In this document: positions 1 through 10,083 of the stretch, one piece after another | Numbering within the stretch: the first letter of the stretch is position 1 | How the letters are laid out: each line of letters starts with the position of its first letter | Assembly (NCBI RefSeq): GCF_018402495.1 | Contig: NZ_JAGYIU010000001.1 | Location: 310,001-374,000 of the forward strand | From: Pseudoalteromonas sp. | GTDB taxonomy: Bacteria; Pseudomonadota; Gammaproteobacteria; Enterobacterales; Alteromonadaceae | Direction of reading: 5' to 3' | Length of the DNA stretch: 64,000 bases | Notes under the pieces: generated by a model | Told to the model about the DNA's origin: nothing | The model's database searches: none | Seen by the model: the letters and a program-made list of their open reading frames with translations, nothing else | Made by a program: the position numbers and the translations under genes

Positions 1-277
1 GATCTTGCATAACGTGAACAATCACATCACCTAAATCAACGAGTGCCCATTCGCCATCGCTTTGGCCTTCATACCCTAATGGCTCTTCACCAGCGTGGCG
101 AGCTTCTTTTGCTAAGTTATCAGCAATTGACAATACATGACGTCTTGATGTGCCTGAACATACAATCATGTAATCGGTTACGTCTGAGCTGCCAGTTACG
201 TCAAGTTGAATCACATCACGTGCTTTCATATCGTCAATTTTGTCTAGTGCAAAAGCGAGTAGTTGTTTCGAATCCAA
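1..277 (-). CDS. rsfS: Ribosome silencing factor RsfS (3' end cut off by window)
   Basis: RsfS binds ribosomal protein L14 on the free 50S subunit and blocks subunit joining during starvation. The visible 92 residues align with the family: an N-terminal KIDDMKARDVIQLDV stretch, then TDYMIVCSGTSRRHV, and WALVDLGDVIVHVMQD at the window edge. The C-terminus lies outside. I place the start at a TTG giving LDSKQLLAFALDKID, because no ATG is available there and this matches the usual N-terminus; a weak GAGAC lies upstream. It is the last visible gene of the leuS-lptE-holA-nadD-rsfS series, the same order as in E. coli. The identity is firm and the TTG start is an inference. Confidence 0.93.
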   Translation of the reverse strand, partial: MDSKQLLAFALDKIDDMKARDVIQLDVTGSSDVTDYMIVCSGTSRRHVLSIADNLAKEARHAGEEPLGYEGQSDGEWALVDLGDVIVHVMQD

Positions 278-339
278 GGTTTTGTCTCAATTTAAAATTT
301 AATAGCGGTTATTTTAACACGCTGAGGGGTTTATACCAA

Positions 340-969
340 TCACTCTTGATAAAGCTGGTGCTGCTTAATATAGTGACTCACGGGGTCGGGTAATAGTTCA
401 CTCTTTTTAGTACTTTTTTTAAGGGTTTGACGGATCTCGCTGGATGCGGCGTCCAGCTGTTCTCCCTCTAAAAAGTAAAGGTGTCCGGCATTTTTTTTGT
501 TGAGCAAAGAAATATCGTTGGTCACAGCCTGCTGTTTGTAGTCTTTAAGTTCCCCCTGTACATGGCAGCTTTGACCTGGGCGTTGATACACCACTATATG
601 GCAAAGGCGAGTTATTGTTTGCCATTGATACCACTTATCAAGATTGTTAAATGAGTCCATGCCAATTAAAAATAAAATAGGGGTATCAGGGTTTTCAGCT
701 TTTAACTCCTGCAAACTTAATAAAGAATACGACGGGCCGCTACGTTGCAGTTCTCGTAAATCAAGCTTGAACTGCGCATAAGGTGTAATTGCGGCTTTAA
801 GCATTGCTATACGATGCTCGGTGCTGATCCCCGGTGCCGCTTTGTGTGCGGGTATTGCACAGGGCATAAAATAGAGTGAGTGTAATTTAAAGGTCGCAAC
901 GCATTGCTGTGCCATATTAAGGTGCCCCAAATGAACGGGGTCAAAAGTACCACCAAAAATTGCAATCAT
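340..969 (-). CDS. nadD: Nicotinate-nucleotide adenylyltransferase
   Basis: NadD transfers AMP from ATP to nicotinate mononucleotide, giving deamido-NAD, the step before NAD synthetase. The 209 residues are normal for the family. The nucleotidyltransferase signature GGTFDPVHLGH sits at residues 6-16, with the HxGH pair at His13 and His16, and the C-terminal SSEIRQ motif (the family's ISSTxIR) lies near residue 176. A short gap of 11 bases separates it from holA upstream. It is cytosolic and probably part of the leuS operon. The start is the ATG immediately before IAIFGGTFDP, which leaves no room for an alternative. Identification is secure. Confidence 0.97.
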   Translation of the reverse strand: MIAIFGGTFDPVHLGHLNMAQQCVATFKLHSLYFMPCAIPAHKAAPGISTEHRIAMLKAAITPYAQFKLDLRELQRSGPSYSLLSLQELKAENPDTPILFLIGMDSFNNLDKWYQWQTITRLCHIVVYQRPGQSCHVQGELKDYKQQAVTNDISLLNKKNAGHLYFLEGEQLDAASSEIRQTLKKSTKKSELLPDPVSHYIKQHQLYQE

Positions 970-980
970 GTATTTTCCCT

Positions 981-2021
981 TTACTGACGGTTAGTATGGC
1001 ACGGCAGTGGAATATCGAGCGGTTGGCAAAACTTAATACAAATATGTGCCAATGCTTGATAAGGGGCAATCAATGCGCCTTGTTTGTAGCTTACATCAAA
1101 CAATGCCAGTTCACTGCTAATATTCTCTAGGGTATGAATGTTTAGCCTGTTAATGGCTGTTTGTACTGGCGCTTGTTGATTTTTCCAAATCGCTTTTTGC
1201 TTAAATAAGGCCGCTAATGACTCACCTTGCAATAACCCCTTCTGCACACTCAATAATGTATTTAGGTCTTTATTGATGGCCCATAAAATACTCACAATCT
1301 CAGTGTTATCACTGGCAAGTTTGTTAAGTACTTTTATAGCTTGAGCGGTGTGGCCGTTTAACAAGGCGTCGCTTAAATCAAAAATATCAAACTTGGCTTG
1401 GTTCAGCAGCCCCTGCATCACCAGTTGTTGCGTGATGAGTGCATTACCGTGTATTAACGCTAGTTTTTCGAGTTCTTGATAGCACGCAAGTAAGTTGCCT
1501 TCAGTGGCATTCATTAAACTGAGCTTGGCCTCGTTTTGAATATTTAGTGACAAACGTTGACACTGCTCATCGAGCCAGCGCTTTAAGTGATTTCCGCTAA
1601 GCGGGTAGCAGGGGACAAATAAACCACGCTTATCAAGTGCTTTAAACCACGCACCGCGCTGAACATCTTGACTGGCTTTGGCGCCTTTTACGATTAAGAT
1701 CGTATCAGGGTTTTCAAGCTCTACTATTTTTTTAAAGGTATTTGCGCCGGGTGTCCCCGGTTTTTGCTGGTTTAAATCAAGCTCAATAATAGTGCGTGCG
1801 CTAAACAACGACATACTTTGGTATTGCGCTATTATTTCTTGCCAATCAAAGCCCTGAGCTAAAGTGAATTTAATTACTTCATCAAAACCTTGTGCCTTTG
1901 CAGTATCGCGAATGAGCTGTACACAGTGCGCTTCTTGAAAGGGCTCTTCACCAAAGACTAAGTAAAAAGGTTTTAAGCCTTTTTTTAATTCGCTCGGTAA
2001 CTGATTTGCATAACAACGCAT
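981..2021 (-). CDS. holA: DNA polymerase III delta subunit
   Basis: HolA is the clamp-loader subunit that opens the beta sliding clamp and works with gamma/tau and delta-prime during replication. At 346 residues it is close to the E. coli protein (343). The N-terminal part runs from LKPFYLVFGEEPFQ, the usual entry into the AAA-like delta domain, through TILIVKGAK, and the C-terminal collar-type helical region follows. The start ATG shares its first base with the lptE stop region, so the two genes are abutting and probably translationally coupled. Gene order lptE-holA-nadD supports the assignment. No unusual feature was seen. Confidence 0.95.
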   Translation of the reverse strand: MRCYANQLPSELKKGLKPFYLVFGEEPFQEAHCVQLIRDTAKAQGFDEVIKFTLAQGFDWQEIIAQYQSMSLFSARTIIELDLNQQKPGTPGANTFKKIVELENPDTILIVKGAKASQDVQRGAWFKALDKRGLFVPCYPLSGNHLKRWLDEQCQRLSLNIQNEAKLSLMNATEGNLLACYQELEKLALIHGNALITQQLVMQGLLNQAKFDIFDLSDALLNGHTAQAIKVLNKLASDNTEIVSILWAINKDLNTLLSVQKGLLQGESLAALFKQKAIWKNQQAPVQTAINRLNIHTLENISSELALFDVSYKQGALIAPYQALAHICIKFCQPLDIPLPCHTNRQ

Positions 2022-2512
2022 TATAGTTGCGACAACTCTCTAACAATACGACGACTCGCTTGTTGGCGAATTTCGCTAATTAGCAGCTCAAGCTCTTTTG
2101 CTTTTGCTAGTGCGTTATCTGGATCGTCTTGGTAGTTACGGTATAACTCAAAGCGTTTTTCGATGGCTTTTTGTTTCGGGCGTTTGACTACATAACTTAC
2201 GCTGTATGCCAGTTCGTACTCAGCTACTTGTCCATTTTGGAACAACGATAAGGTTTGACGCTCTAATTGTTCTTTAAATAAATATAGCTGCGCTGATTGT
2301 TTACTTGCAGGCACTAAAGTGACATCGCTCATAGCCAGTTCGCTTTGCAAATAGCTAAATAAAGCAGATTTTTGATCATCCCCCACAAGCGTTAGCTGTT
2401 TTAAATCATCGGGTAGGCTTGATGCTTTTTTAAGATGAAAGCCACAGCTCGATAACAAAAAACAGACTAGCACTAAGGCTAGTCCGTTTTTAATGGCGTT
2501 TAAAGCAGCCAT
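2021..2512 (-). CDS. lptE: LPS assembly lipoprotein LptE
   Basis: LptE plugs the LptD barrel in the outer membrane and helps insert lipopolysaccharide. The 163-residue precursor has a short basic N-terminus, a hydrophobic stretch (LALVLVCFLL) and the lipobox LLSSC, so lipidation is expected on Cys23, followed by GFHLKK as in the family. The mature part contains the SRRIVRELS ending typical of LptE. It starts one base after the leuS stop codon and abuts holA, so it is co-transcribed with both. Sequence conservation in this family is low, so the call rests on the lipobox, size and the leuS-lptE-holA order. Confidence 0.93.
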   Translation of the reverse strand: MAALNAIKNGLALVLVCFLLSSCGFHLKKASSLPDDLKQLTLVGDDQKSALFSYLQSELAMSDVTLVPASKQSAQLYLFKEQLERQTLSLFQNGQVAEYELAYSVSYVVKRPKQKAIEKRFELYRNYQDDPDNALAKAKELELLISEIRQQASRRIVRELSQL

Positions 2513-2513
2513 A

Positions 2514-5102
<2,589 letters not shown>

Positions 5103-5173
5103 TTACGTTTCCAAACTTCTTGCATACTAATAAAAAATTGTCGATAGGATACCCCAAATAAAGCGTTATTCAC

Positions 5174-5194
5174 AGCGCCAAAGCGGCGCTTTTT
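5174..5194 (+). terminator. GC-rich hairpin followed by T-run in the leuS/ybeL divergent gap
   Basis: The plus strand reads AGCGCC-AAAGC-GGCGCT followed by TTTT, a compact 6-bp stem with the run of T expected of an intrinsic terminator in the rightward direction. It lies in the 184-base gap between the divergent genes leuS and ybeL, about 70 bases upstream of the leuS start. It could stop antisense transcripts that would otherwise enter ybeL, or form a hairpin in the leuS leader. Read leftward it has no T-run, so it is not a leuS attenuator of the simple kind. Confidence 0.4.
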
Positions 5195-5211
5195 ACAAAT
5201 TTGCCGCTAAA

Positions 5212-5240
5212 TTAGTTTTCAGTGCAGATTAACCTATAAT
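5212..5240 (+). promoter_or_regulatory. Probable sigma-70 promoter of ybeL
   Basis: A perfect -10 hexamer TATAAT at 5235-5240 is preceded after 17 bases by TTAGTT at 5212-5217, a partial -35. It lies 46 bases before the ybeL start codon, which itself follows a strong AAGGAG ribosome site. It was identified by eye only. Confidence 0.5.
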
Positions 5241-5286
5241 CAAGTAGAGTAAACCTAGATTTATAATCGCTTTTAAGGAGTAAAAA

Positions 5287-5745
5287 ATGGCAAATTACAA
5301 AACGTGGTTAAATGACTTTACCGATTGGTTAAAAGATGTAAAAGAGCATGAAGTTAAAGCAGCAGTAAAGCGATTTATTGAATCTGAGCAGGCACTTAAA
5401 GATTTAGGTGAAGAAAAATATTATCTTTATCGTAATTACCTAATGCGTGACATTTCTCATCTACAAGAAAATAACAACTACTATAATTCGCTTGCATGGC
5501 AGGAGCTTAAAGAGTCATTGTGGTTTGAACTTTCTCATATTGAAGACAAAACACAGCTTGAATGGCAGTCATTAAGTGAAGATTTTAAGCATAATGGTGT
5601 TTATCGCGCAGGTGAATGGATAGCCATGGGCACATTAGTATGTAAGAATTGCAACCATAGTTACGATGTTTATCATGCAACGCAAATTATTCCGTGTACA
5701 CAGTGTGATGGCATCTATTTTAGCCGCCAGGCTTTACAACCTTAA
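5287..5745 (+). CDS. ybeL: Zinc-ribbon protein of the YbeL (DUF1451) family
   Basis: This is a 152-residue soluble protein of unknown biochemical role. The first 110 residues are charged and helical (WLKDVKEHEVKAAVKRFIE and onward). The C-terminus carries a zinc ribbon with two CxxC knuckles, Cys119/Cys122 and Cys137/Cys140, in VCKNCNHSYDVY and IPCTQCDGIYF. A near-ideal ribosome site (AAGGAG) precedes the ATG. The divergent position next to leuS is the same as that of ybeL in E. coli, which supports orthology. A perfect 12-bp hairpin closes the unit just after the stop codon. The family is confidently recognised; the function is not known. Confidence 0.9.
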   Translation: MANYKTWLNDFTDWLKDVKEHEVKAAVKRFIESEQALKDLGEEKYYLYRNYLMRDISHLQENNNYYNSLAWQELKESLWFELSHIEDKTQLEWQSLSEDFKHNGVYRAGEWIAMGTLVCKNCNHSYDVYHATQIIPCTQCDGIYFSRQALQP

Positions 5746-5751
5746 ATATGA

Positions 5752-5782
5752 ATATTGAGTGGCTTACATAGCCACTCAATAT
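5752..5782 (+). terminator. Perfect 12-bp hairpin after ybeL
   Basis: ATATTGAGTGGC and GCCACTCAATAT form a perfect 12-bp stem with the 7-base loop TTACATA, starting 6 bases after the ybeL stop. There is no T-run afterwards, so it is either a weak terminator or an mRNA 3'-end stabiliser. It makes an upstream TTG start for the next gene at 5755 very unlikely. Confidence 0.6.
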
Positions 5783-5823
5783 GCCCAAATCTAGCAATTA
5801 AGCTGGTAAAAAAAGAAGTTAGA

Positions 5824-8250
5824 ATGACGAAAAAATTGCTACCACTACCCGTATCAAATCTTGCACCGAGTATTTCATCGAGCCATGTACATACTTGCAT
5901 GAGCAATCCATACCCTGAGCAACTTACCTTTATAGGCCAACAACGTGCGCAAAGTGCATTGGACTTTTCTTTAGGAATGGACCTACCCGGTTATAATGTT
6001 TATGTCATGGGAGAGGCGGCTCATGGGCGTTTTACCTTAGTAAAAGATAAACTTAAACAACATGCTAAAGCGCGCGCAACACCGCATGAATGGTTATATG
6101 TTAATAACTACGACGATCATCGTGAGCCTATTGCGTTATTTATGCATGCAGGGCAAAGCAAACAACTAGCCGATGATATTGACTCATTTATTGATGAAGT
6201 ACTCGACACTTTTCCTGCTGCATTTGATAACCCAGCCTATCAGCGTAAGAAAAAATCGATAGACCGTGAATTTAACGATGCTTACGACGGTGCAATTACC
6301 GCAGTAGAAATAGCAGCACTTGAACAAAGCGTGGCATTAATCGAAGAAAAAGGCGTAGTCGGTTTTGCACCGCTGATTGATGGTAAACAACTTACCGATA
6401 ATGAATTTTCTGATCTTGAAGATGACTTACGCGAGATGTTTTTTGAGCGCATAGAAAAATTAGAAGATGCCCTCATTGAGGCGCTTATTGAGTTACCGCG
6501 CTGGAAACGCGAGTCGAAAGAAAAGCTCCGTAATCTTAAAAAGTCTACTGCTGAGCAAGCCACTAAACCGTTATTAAAAGATTTAGAACATAAATATGCC
6601 AGCCATATTGGTGTACTGCGTTATTTAAAAGATATACGTGTAGAAATTATTGATGCCGTTCTTGAATGGCTTGATGATGAAGGTGAAAGCGAAGAAAACA
6701 AAGAAGACTTTGATCGTAAAGGCATGCTTACCGACTTTTTTGCGCCTAATATTTTGGTCGAATATAAAGAAGGCGATGCGGCACCGGTTGTTTACGAGCC
6801 GAACCCAACTTTTGGTAATATTTTTGGTAAAATTGAATACGCCACATCGCAAGGGTCGTTAATTACTAGCTACCGCTCAATTCAACCTGGTGCGCTGCAC
6901 CGCGCGAATGGCGGCTATTTAATTATGGATGCTGAAAAAGTAATGGCTCAACCCCAAGTGTGGGATGGACTCAAACTGTCGTTAAAAACGCATCAAATTA
7001 AAAATGATTTACCTTATCAAGACAGTGTTGTTGGCAGTAGCTTTACGCTTCGCCCGCAGTTAATACCGCTTGATGTGAAAATTATTTTACTCGGCTCACG
7101 TGAACTCTATTACACCATCGGTGAATACGACGAAGAATTTGCCGAGTTATTTAGAGTACTTGCCGATTTTGATTATTACTTACCAAGCAGCGATAAGCTG
7201 CAGTATCAGTTTATTACTAAAGTAAGCGATTACTGCGAGCAAACATTAAAGTGCACGTTAAACGAATCAGCAATGGTGCGATTGCTTAAGTTTAGTTATC
7301 GCCAAGCTGAGCACCATAATAAACTCTCAGCCCGTTTTGCTGATGTACTAGAGCTTGTGGCTGAGGCCAGTTTTTACGCTAAGCAAGACAAACTGACGGT
7401 GATTGATGCTCGCCATATTGACGAAGCGATTGAAGGCAAACAATACCGTACGGGGCAAATTAGTGAAAATATGCTCAGCGATATAAAAGAAGGGCACACC
7501 TTAATTGCGACAGACGGGCAAGCCGTAGGTAAAGTAAACGGTTTAACGGTACTGCACATTGGTGACACCTCATTTGGTACACCTGCACGCATTACCGCCA
7601 CTGTTTATGCGGGTGCTGATGGCGTTATTGATGTGGAACGCGAAGCTGAGCTGGGTAAAGCAATTCACTCAAAAGGGGTAATGCTGCTTACCGGTTATTT
7701 AGGTAACAAATATGCGCAACACTTTAGCTTAACACTCAGTGCGAATATCGCTATTGAACAAAGTTATGGCTACATAGATGGTGATAGCGCCTCTCTTGCT
7801 GAACTTTGTGCGCTAATTTCGGCGATCACCAGTTTACCAATAAGCCAATCTATTGCACTAACCGGCTCTATTAATCAGCATGGTGATGTGCAAGCAATCG
7901 GTGGCGTAAATGAAAAAATAGAAGGCTTCTTTAAGCTATGTAAAATGCGTGGTTTAACGGGCGAGCAAGGCGTTATTATTCCAAAATCAAACCAAGTTAA
8001 CTTAGTACTTGATGATGAAATACTGAATGCGGTTGAACTGGGTAAATTTAATATTTTCGCCGTTGAAACAGTTGACCAAGCGCTAAACTTACTAATGGAT
8101 ATTGACGCGGGTGACATGATTGATGAGCAGTACCCAGAAGATTCAGTGAATGGCATTGCATTAGCACGATTAAAAGATATTGCTGATATTGTTAACGGCG
8201 ATAACAGCGACGATAAAGACGACTCAGAAGATGAAAAAGGGGAGTTATGA
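5824..8250 (+). CDS. Lon-family (S16) protease with AAA-like N-terminal domain
   Basis: This is an 808-residue Lon-type protease of the long LonB/AAA_32 class, not the classical Lon. The C-terminal proteolytic domain has the Ser-Lys dyad: Ser655 in DGDSAS and Lys698 in IGGVNEKIEGFF, 43 residues apart as in E. coli Lon. The N-terminal half is helical and charged. At the expected P-loop position I read GEAAHGRFT (about residues 63-71), which lacks the canonical GK[ST], so ATP use is uncertain. The tail is very acidic (DNSDDKDDSEDEKGEL). I chose the ATG preceded by AAAAAAGAAG; an upstream TTG lies inside the ybeL hairpin. The stop overlaps the FKBP gene by four bases. Confidence 0.9.
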   Translation: MTKKLLPLPVSNLAPSISSSHVHTCMSNPYPEQLTFIGQQRAQSALDFSLGMDLPGYNVYVMGEAAHGRFTLVKDKLKQHAKARATPHEWLYVNNYDDHREPIALFMHAGQSKQLADDIDSFIDEVLDTFPAAFDNPAYQRKKKSIDREFNDAYDGAITAVEIAALEQSVALIEEKGVVGFAPLIDGKQLTDNEFSDLEDDLREMFFERIEKLEDALIEALIELPRWKRESKEKLRNLKKSTAEQATKPLLKDLEHKYASHIGVLRYLKDIRVEIIDAVLEWLDDEGESEENKEDFDRKGMLTDFFAPNILVEYKEGDAAPVVYEPNPTFGNIFGKIEYATSQGSLITSYRSIQPGALHRANGGYLIMDAEKVMAQPQVWDGLKLSLKTHQIKNDLPYQDSVVGSSFTLRPQLIPLDVKIILLGSRELYYTIGEYDEEFAELFRVLADFDYYLPSSDKLQYQFITKVSDYCEQTLKCTLNESAMVRLLKFSYRQAEHHNKLSARFADVLELVAEASFYAKQDKLTVIDARHIDEAIEGKQYRTGQISENMLSDIKEGHTLIATDGQAVGKVNGLTVLHIGDTSFGTPARITATVYAGADGVIDVEREAELGKAIHSKGVMLLTGYLGNKYAQHFSLTLSANIAIEQSYGYIDGDSASLAELCALISAITSLPISQSIALTGSINQHGDVQAIGGVNEKIEGFFKLCKMRGLTGEQGVIIPKSNQVNLVLDDEILNAVELGKFNIFAVETVDQALNLLMDIDAGDMIDEQYPEDSVNGIALARLKDIADIVNGDNSDDKDDSEDEKGEL

Positions 8251-8723
8251 TCAATATTATTTTACTGATTGTTATCGCTATTTTTTGCGTTTTGATTTTT
8301 AAAAACAGTAAAAAAGCCAAGCAGCAAGCAATCGCTAACGCGCAAATTGAAAGTGATTACTTAATTGCCAATGCAAAGGTAGAAGGCGTTCAAGAAACTG
8401 CGTCTGGCTTGCAATATAAAATAATCCATAAAGGGGATAGCGAAAATACACCTAGCCCAAAGAGTATGGTGAAAGTGCATTATCACGGCACTTTAATCGA
8501 CGGCACTGTATTTGACAGCTCAGTAGAGCGTAAAACCCCCATTAGCTTTGGCTTGCACCAAGTTATAAAAGGCTGGACTGAGGGTCTGCAACTGATGAGC
8601 CCGGGCGATAAATTTCAGTTTTATATACCGCACCAGCTTGCCTATGGTGAAAAGCGGGTAGGGAGTATACCTCCTGCGTCATTGCTTATTTTTGAGGTGG
8701 AATTACTGGCTATTGAGTCGTAA
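8247..8723 (+). CDS. Membrane-anchored FKBP-type peptidyl-prolyl isomerase
   Basis: The 158-residue protein starts with a hydrophobic segment (IILLIVIAIFCVLIF, about residues 3-17) followed by KNSKKAK, predicting one membrane anchor with the catalytic part after it. The FKBP domain is clear: KVHYHGTLIDGTVFDSS, then GWTEGLQLMSPGDKFQFYIP, LAYGE and PPASLLIFEVELL. It should interconvert cis and trans prolyl bonds. Its ATG lies inside the last codons of the Lon-like protease gene (ATGA overlap), so the two are translationally coupled and may act together in folding or disposal of proteins. The orientation of the FKBP domain (periplasm or cytosol) cannot be settled: the KK after the segment favours the cytosol. 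Confidence 0.92.
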   Translation: MINIILLIVIAIFCVLIFKNSKKAKQQAIANAQIESDYLIANAKVEGVQETASGLQYKIIHKGDSENTPSPKSMVKVHYHGTLIDGTVFDSSVERKTPISFGLHQVIKGWTEGLQLMSPGDKFQFYIPHQLAYGEKRVGSIPPASLLIFEVELLAIES

Positions 8724-8745
8724 TTTTAAGGTAAAAAACACTTTA

Positions 8746-8776
8746 AGCTCTACTTTAATCAAGTAGGGCTTTTTTA
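8746..8776 (+). terminator. Rho-independent terminator after the Lon-like/FKBP pair
   Basis: AGCTCTACTT-TAATC-AAGTAGGGCT forms a 10-bp stem with one G-T wobble, followed at once by five or more T. It closes the two-gene transcriptional unit. Confidence 0.85.
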
Positions 8777-8863
8777 TTTGCTCTTATCAGTCAATCCTAC
8801 TCAAGAATTTAAAATATCAGTCGATACCTAAAATAGTGACAAATTTATTTTAGGGATAAAATA

Positions 8864-9376
8864 ATGAAGATTTCAACCGCCTCAATTCAATATCAAGCAT
8901 CTAATTATAACAATCAGCCTTTAATAGAATCAGAACAGCAACACATTGATGATAAATCAGAGGAAGAGCCTGACTATGTTTTATCAGAGTTTTTAGATGC
9001 AAAGGTTCAAAAATACAGCGAAGATAACGCAACATTTGCTGAGCAATATCAAAATTTAGAAAAGGCATATAAATATTTCACCCAGCAAGTGGTTGCATTA
9101 CAAGAGCAAGTAAATAAGCTTAAGCAGAGCACGGTACAACGTAGTTTAACCATTGATAATAGCCAATATGGGCCAGCTGAAGAGGGCTATCAGTTGACTA
9201 TGGATGCTGAGCATATCGGGGCTAAAAAATATAAAACCGAGCAACAACAAGAAGAGATGAATAGATTGCAGCTGCAACTTAGTGAGGTGAAGTCTCAGCA
9301 GGCAGCAATAAAACAACAAATTATTGAGCTAGTAATCAACGAAATGAAAAGGCGAGGCGACGACTTCACTGTTTAG
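8864..9376 (+). CDS. Orphan glutamine-rich coiled-coil protein
   Basis: I do not recognise this 170-residue protein. It has no signal peptide, no membrane segment and no cysteine. The middle and C-terminal parts are rich in Q, E, K and L with heptad-like spacing (LEKAYKYFTQQVVALQEQVNKLKQ region, and LQLQLSEVKSQQAAIKQQIIEL), predicting two long coiled coils. The N-terminus is polar (YQASNYNNQ). A clear GGGA ribosome site precedes the ATG and codon use looks like its neighbours, so it is probably a real gene. It stands alone between a terminator and a convergent CIA30 gene. A structural or scaffolding role is only a guess. Confidence 0.7.
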   Translation: MKISTASIQYQASNYNNQPLIESEQQHIDDKSEEEPDYVLSEFLDAKVQKYSEDNATFAEQYQNLEKAYKYFTQQVVALQEQVNKLKQSTVQRSLTIDNSQYGPAEEGYQLTMDAEHIGAKKYKTEQQQEEMNRLQLQLSEVKSQQAAIKQQIIELVINEMKRRGDDFTV

Positions 9377-9398
9377 CCTTGTAATGTAAGCAGAGAAG

Positions 9399-9923
9399 TT
9401 AGTTTTTAAACTCAATTTTTCCTATTTCAAGCCTAAATTCCCCCGCCTGCTTACCAGCAATCATAAAGCCAAGCTGCTTTATCTCTTTAAAGCTAATTGT
9501 AGGCTGTTGTTCAAGTAAGCGGCCGCGATAAGTAAGCTGAAAATCTTCAGGTAAAAACTCAATATTAAGCCACTCGCGCTTTGTGGTACTAAACGAGCGG
9601 GTATAAGCCGCACCATCCATGTACTCATTGGTTCTTAAACGTAATTGATAGGTTTGACCATCGCCTTTAATACGCAGTACTATTTTACTAATATTTTGGC
9701 TTTTTACATCTAACAGCGTTCGAATAGAAGCAAATCCGCCATTGTTTGCAAGTGATACGTTGCCTGTAAACACTAAATTGTCGTTTTCATACAAAACCTG
9801 ACTATTAGAAATGCCACCCATCACCGAATCATTCACTACATACCAGCGAGCATTAGCGTTTGCCTCGGTTGTGGCAAGCAGTAAGTTAAAAACGAAAAGT
9901 GATGAGAGTTGTTTGGTGGTCAT
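9399..9923 (-). CDS. CIA30-family protein with signal peptide
   Basis: The 174 residues begin with a signal-peptide-like stretch (LSSLFVFNLLLATTEANANA), probably cut after ANA, followed by RWYVVNDSVMGGISNSQV, the hallmark start of the CIA30 fold (galactose-binding-like beta sandwich related to complex I intermediate-associated protein 30). The rest, with FTGNVSLANNGGFASIRT and KIVLRIKGDGQTYQLRLR, fits the family well. Bacterial members are mostly uncharacterised and are not needed for complex I as such. The signal peptide points to the periplasm. It is monocistronic and convergent with the coiled-coil gene. Confidence 0.85.
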   Translation of the reverse strand: MTTKQLSSLFVFNLLLATTEANANARWYVVNDSVMGGISNSQVLYENDNLVFTGNVSLANNGGFASIRTLLDVKSQNISKIVLRIKGDGQTYQLRLRTNEYMDGAAYTRSFSTTKREWLNIEFLPEDFQLTYRGRLLEQQPTISFKEIKQLGFMIAGKQAGEFRLEIGKIEFKN

Positions 9924-10083
9924 GAGTAATTCCTTAAAACCATTATTAACAATAATACGTTTTGATGTAATAATCGTTCACTTCATTATTTTAATACTGG
10001 GATAAGGTAATCCTTAATTAAAATATCAGCTAAATTAAAGATGTCATAGAGCATAAGGATATTAATTCTTGAATTCAAGTATT

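Noticed and set aside
43..393. Open frame on the plus strand at the left edge
   Set aside because: It is antisense to rsfS and the nadD end, has no ribosome site and no family resemblance.
5103..5286. T-box or attenuator controlling leuS
   Set aside because: No T-box core or leader peptide with leucine codons is visible, and the hairpin lacks a T-run in the leuS direction.
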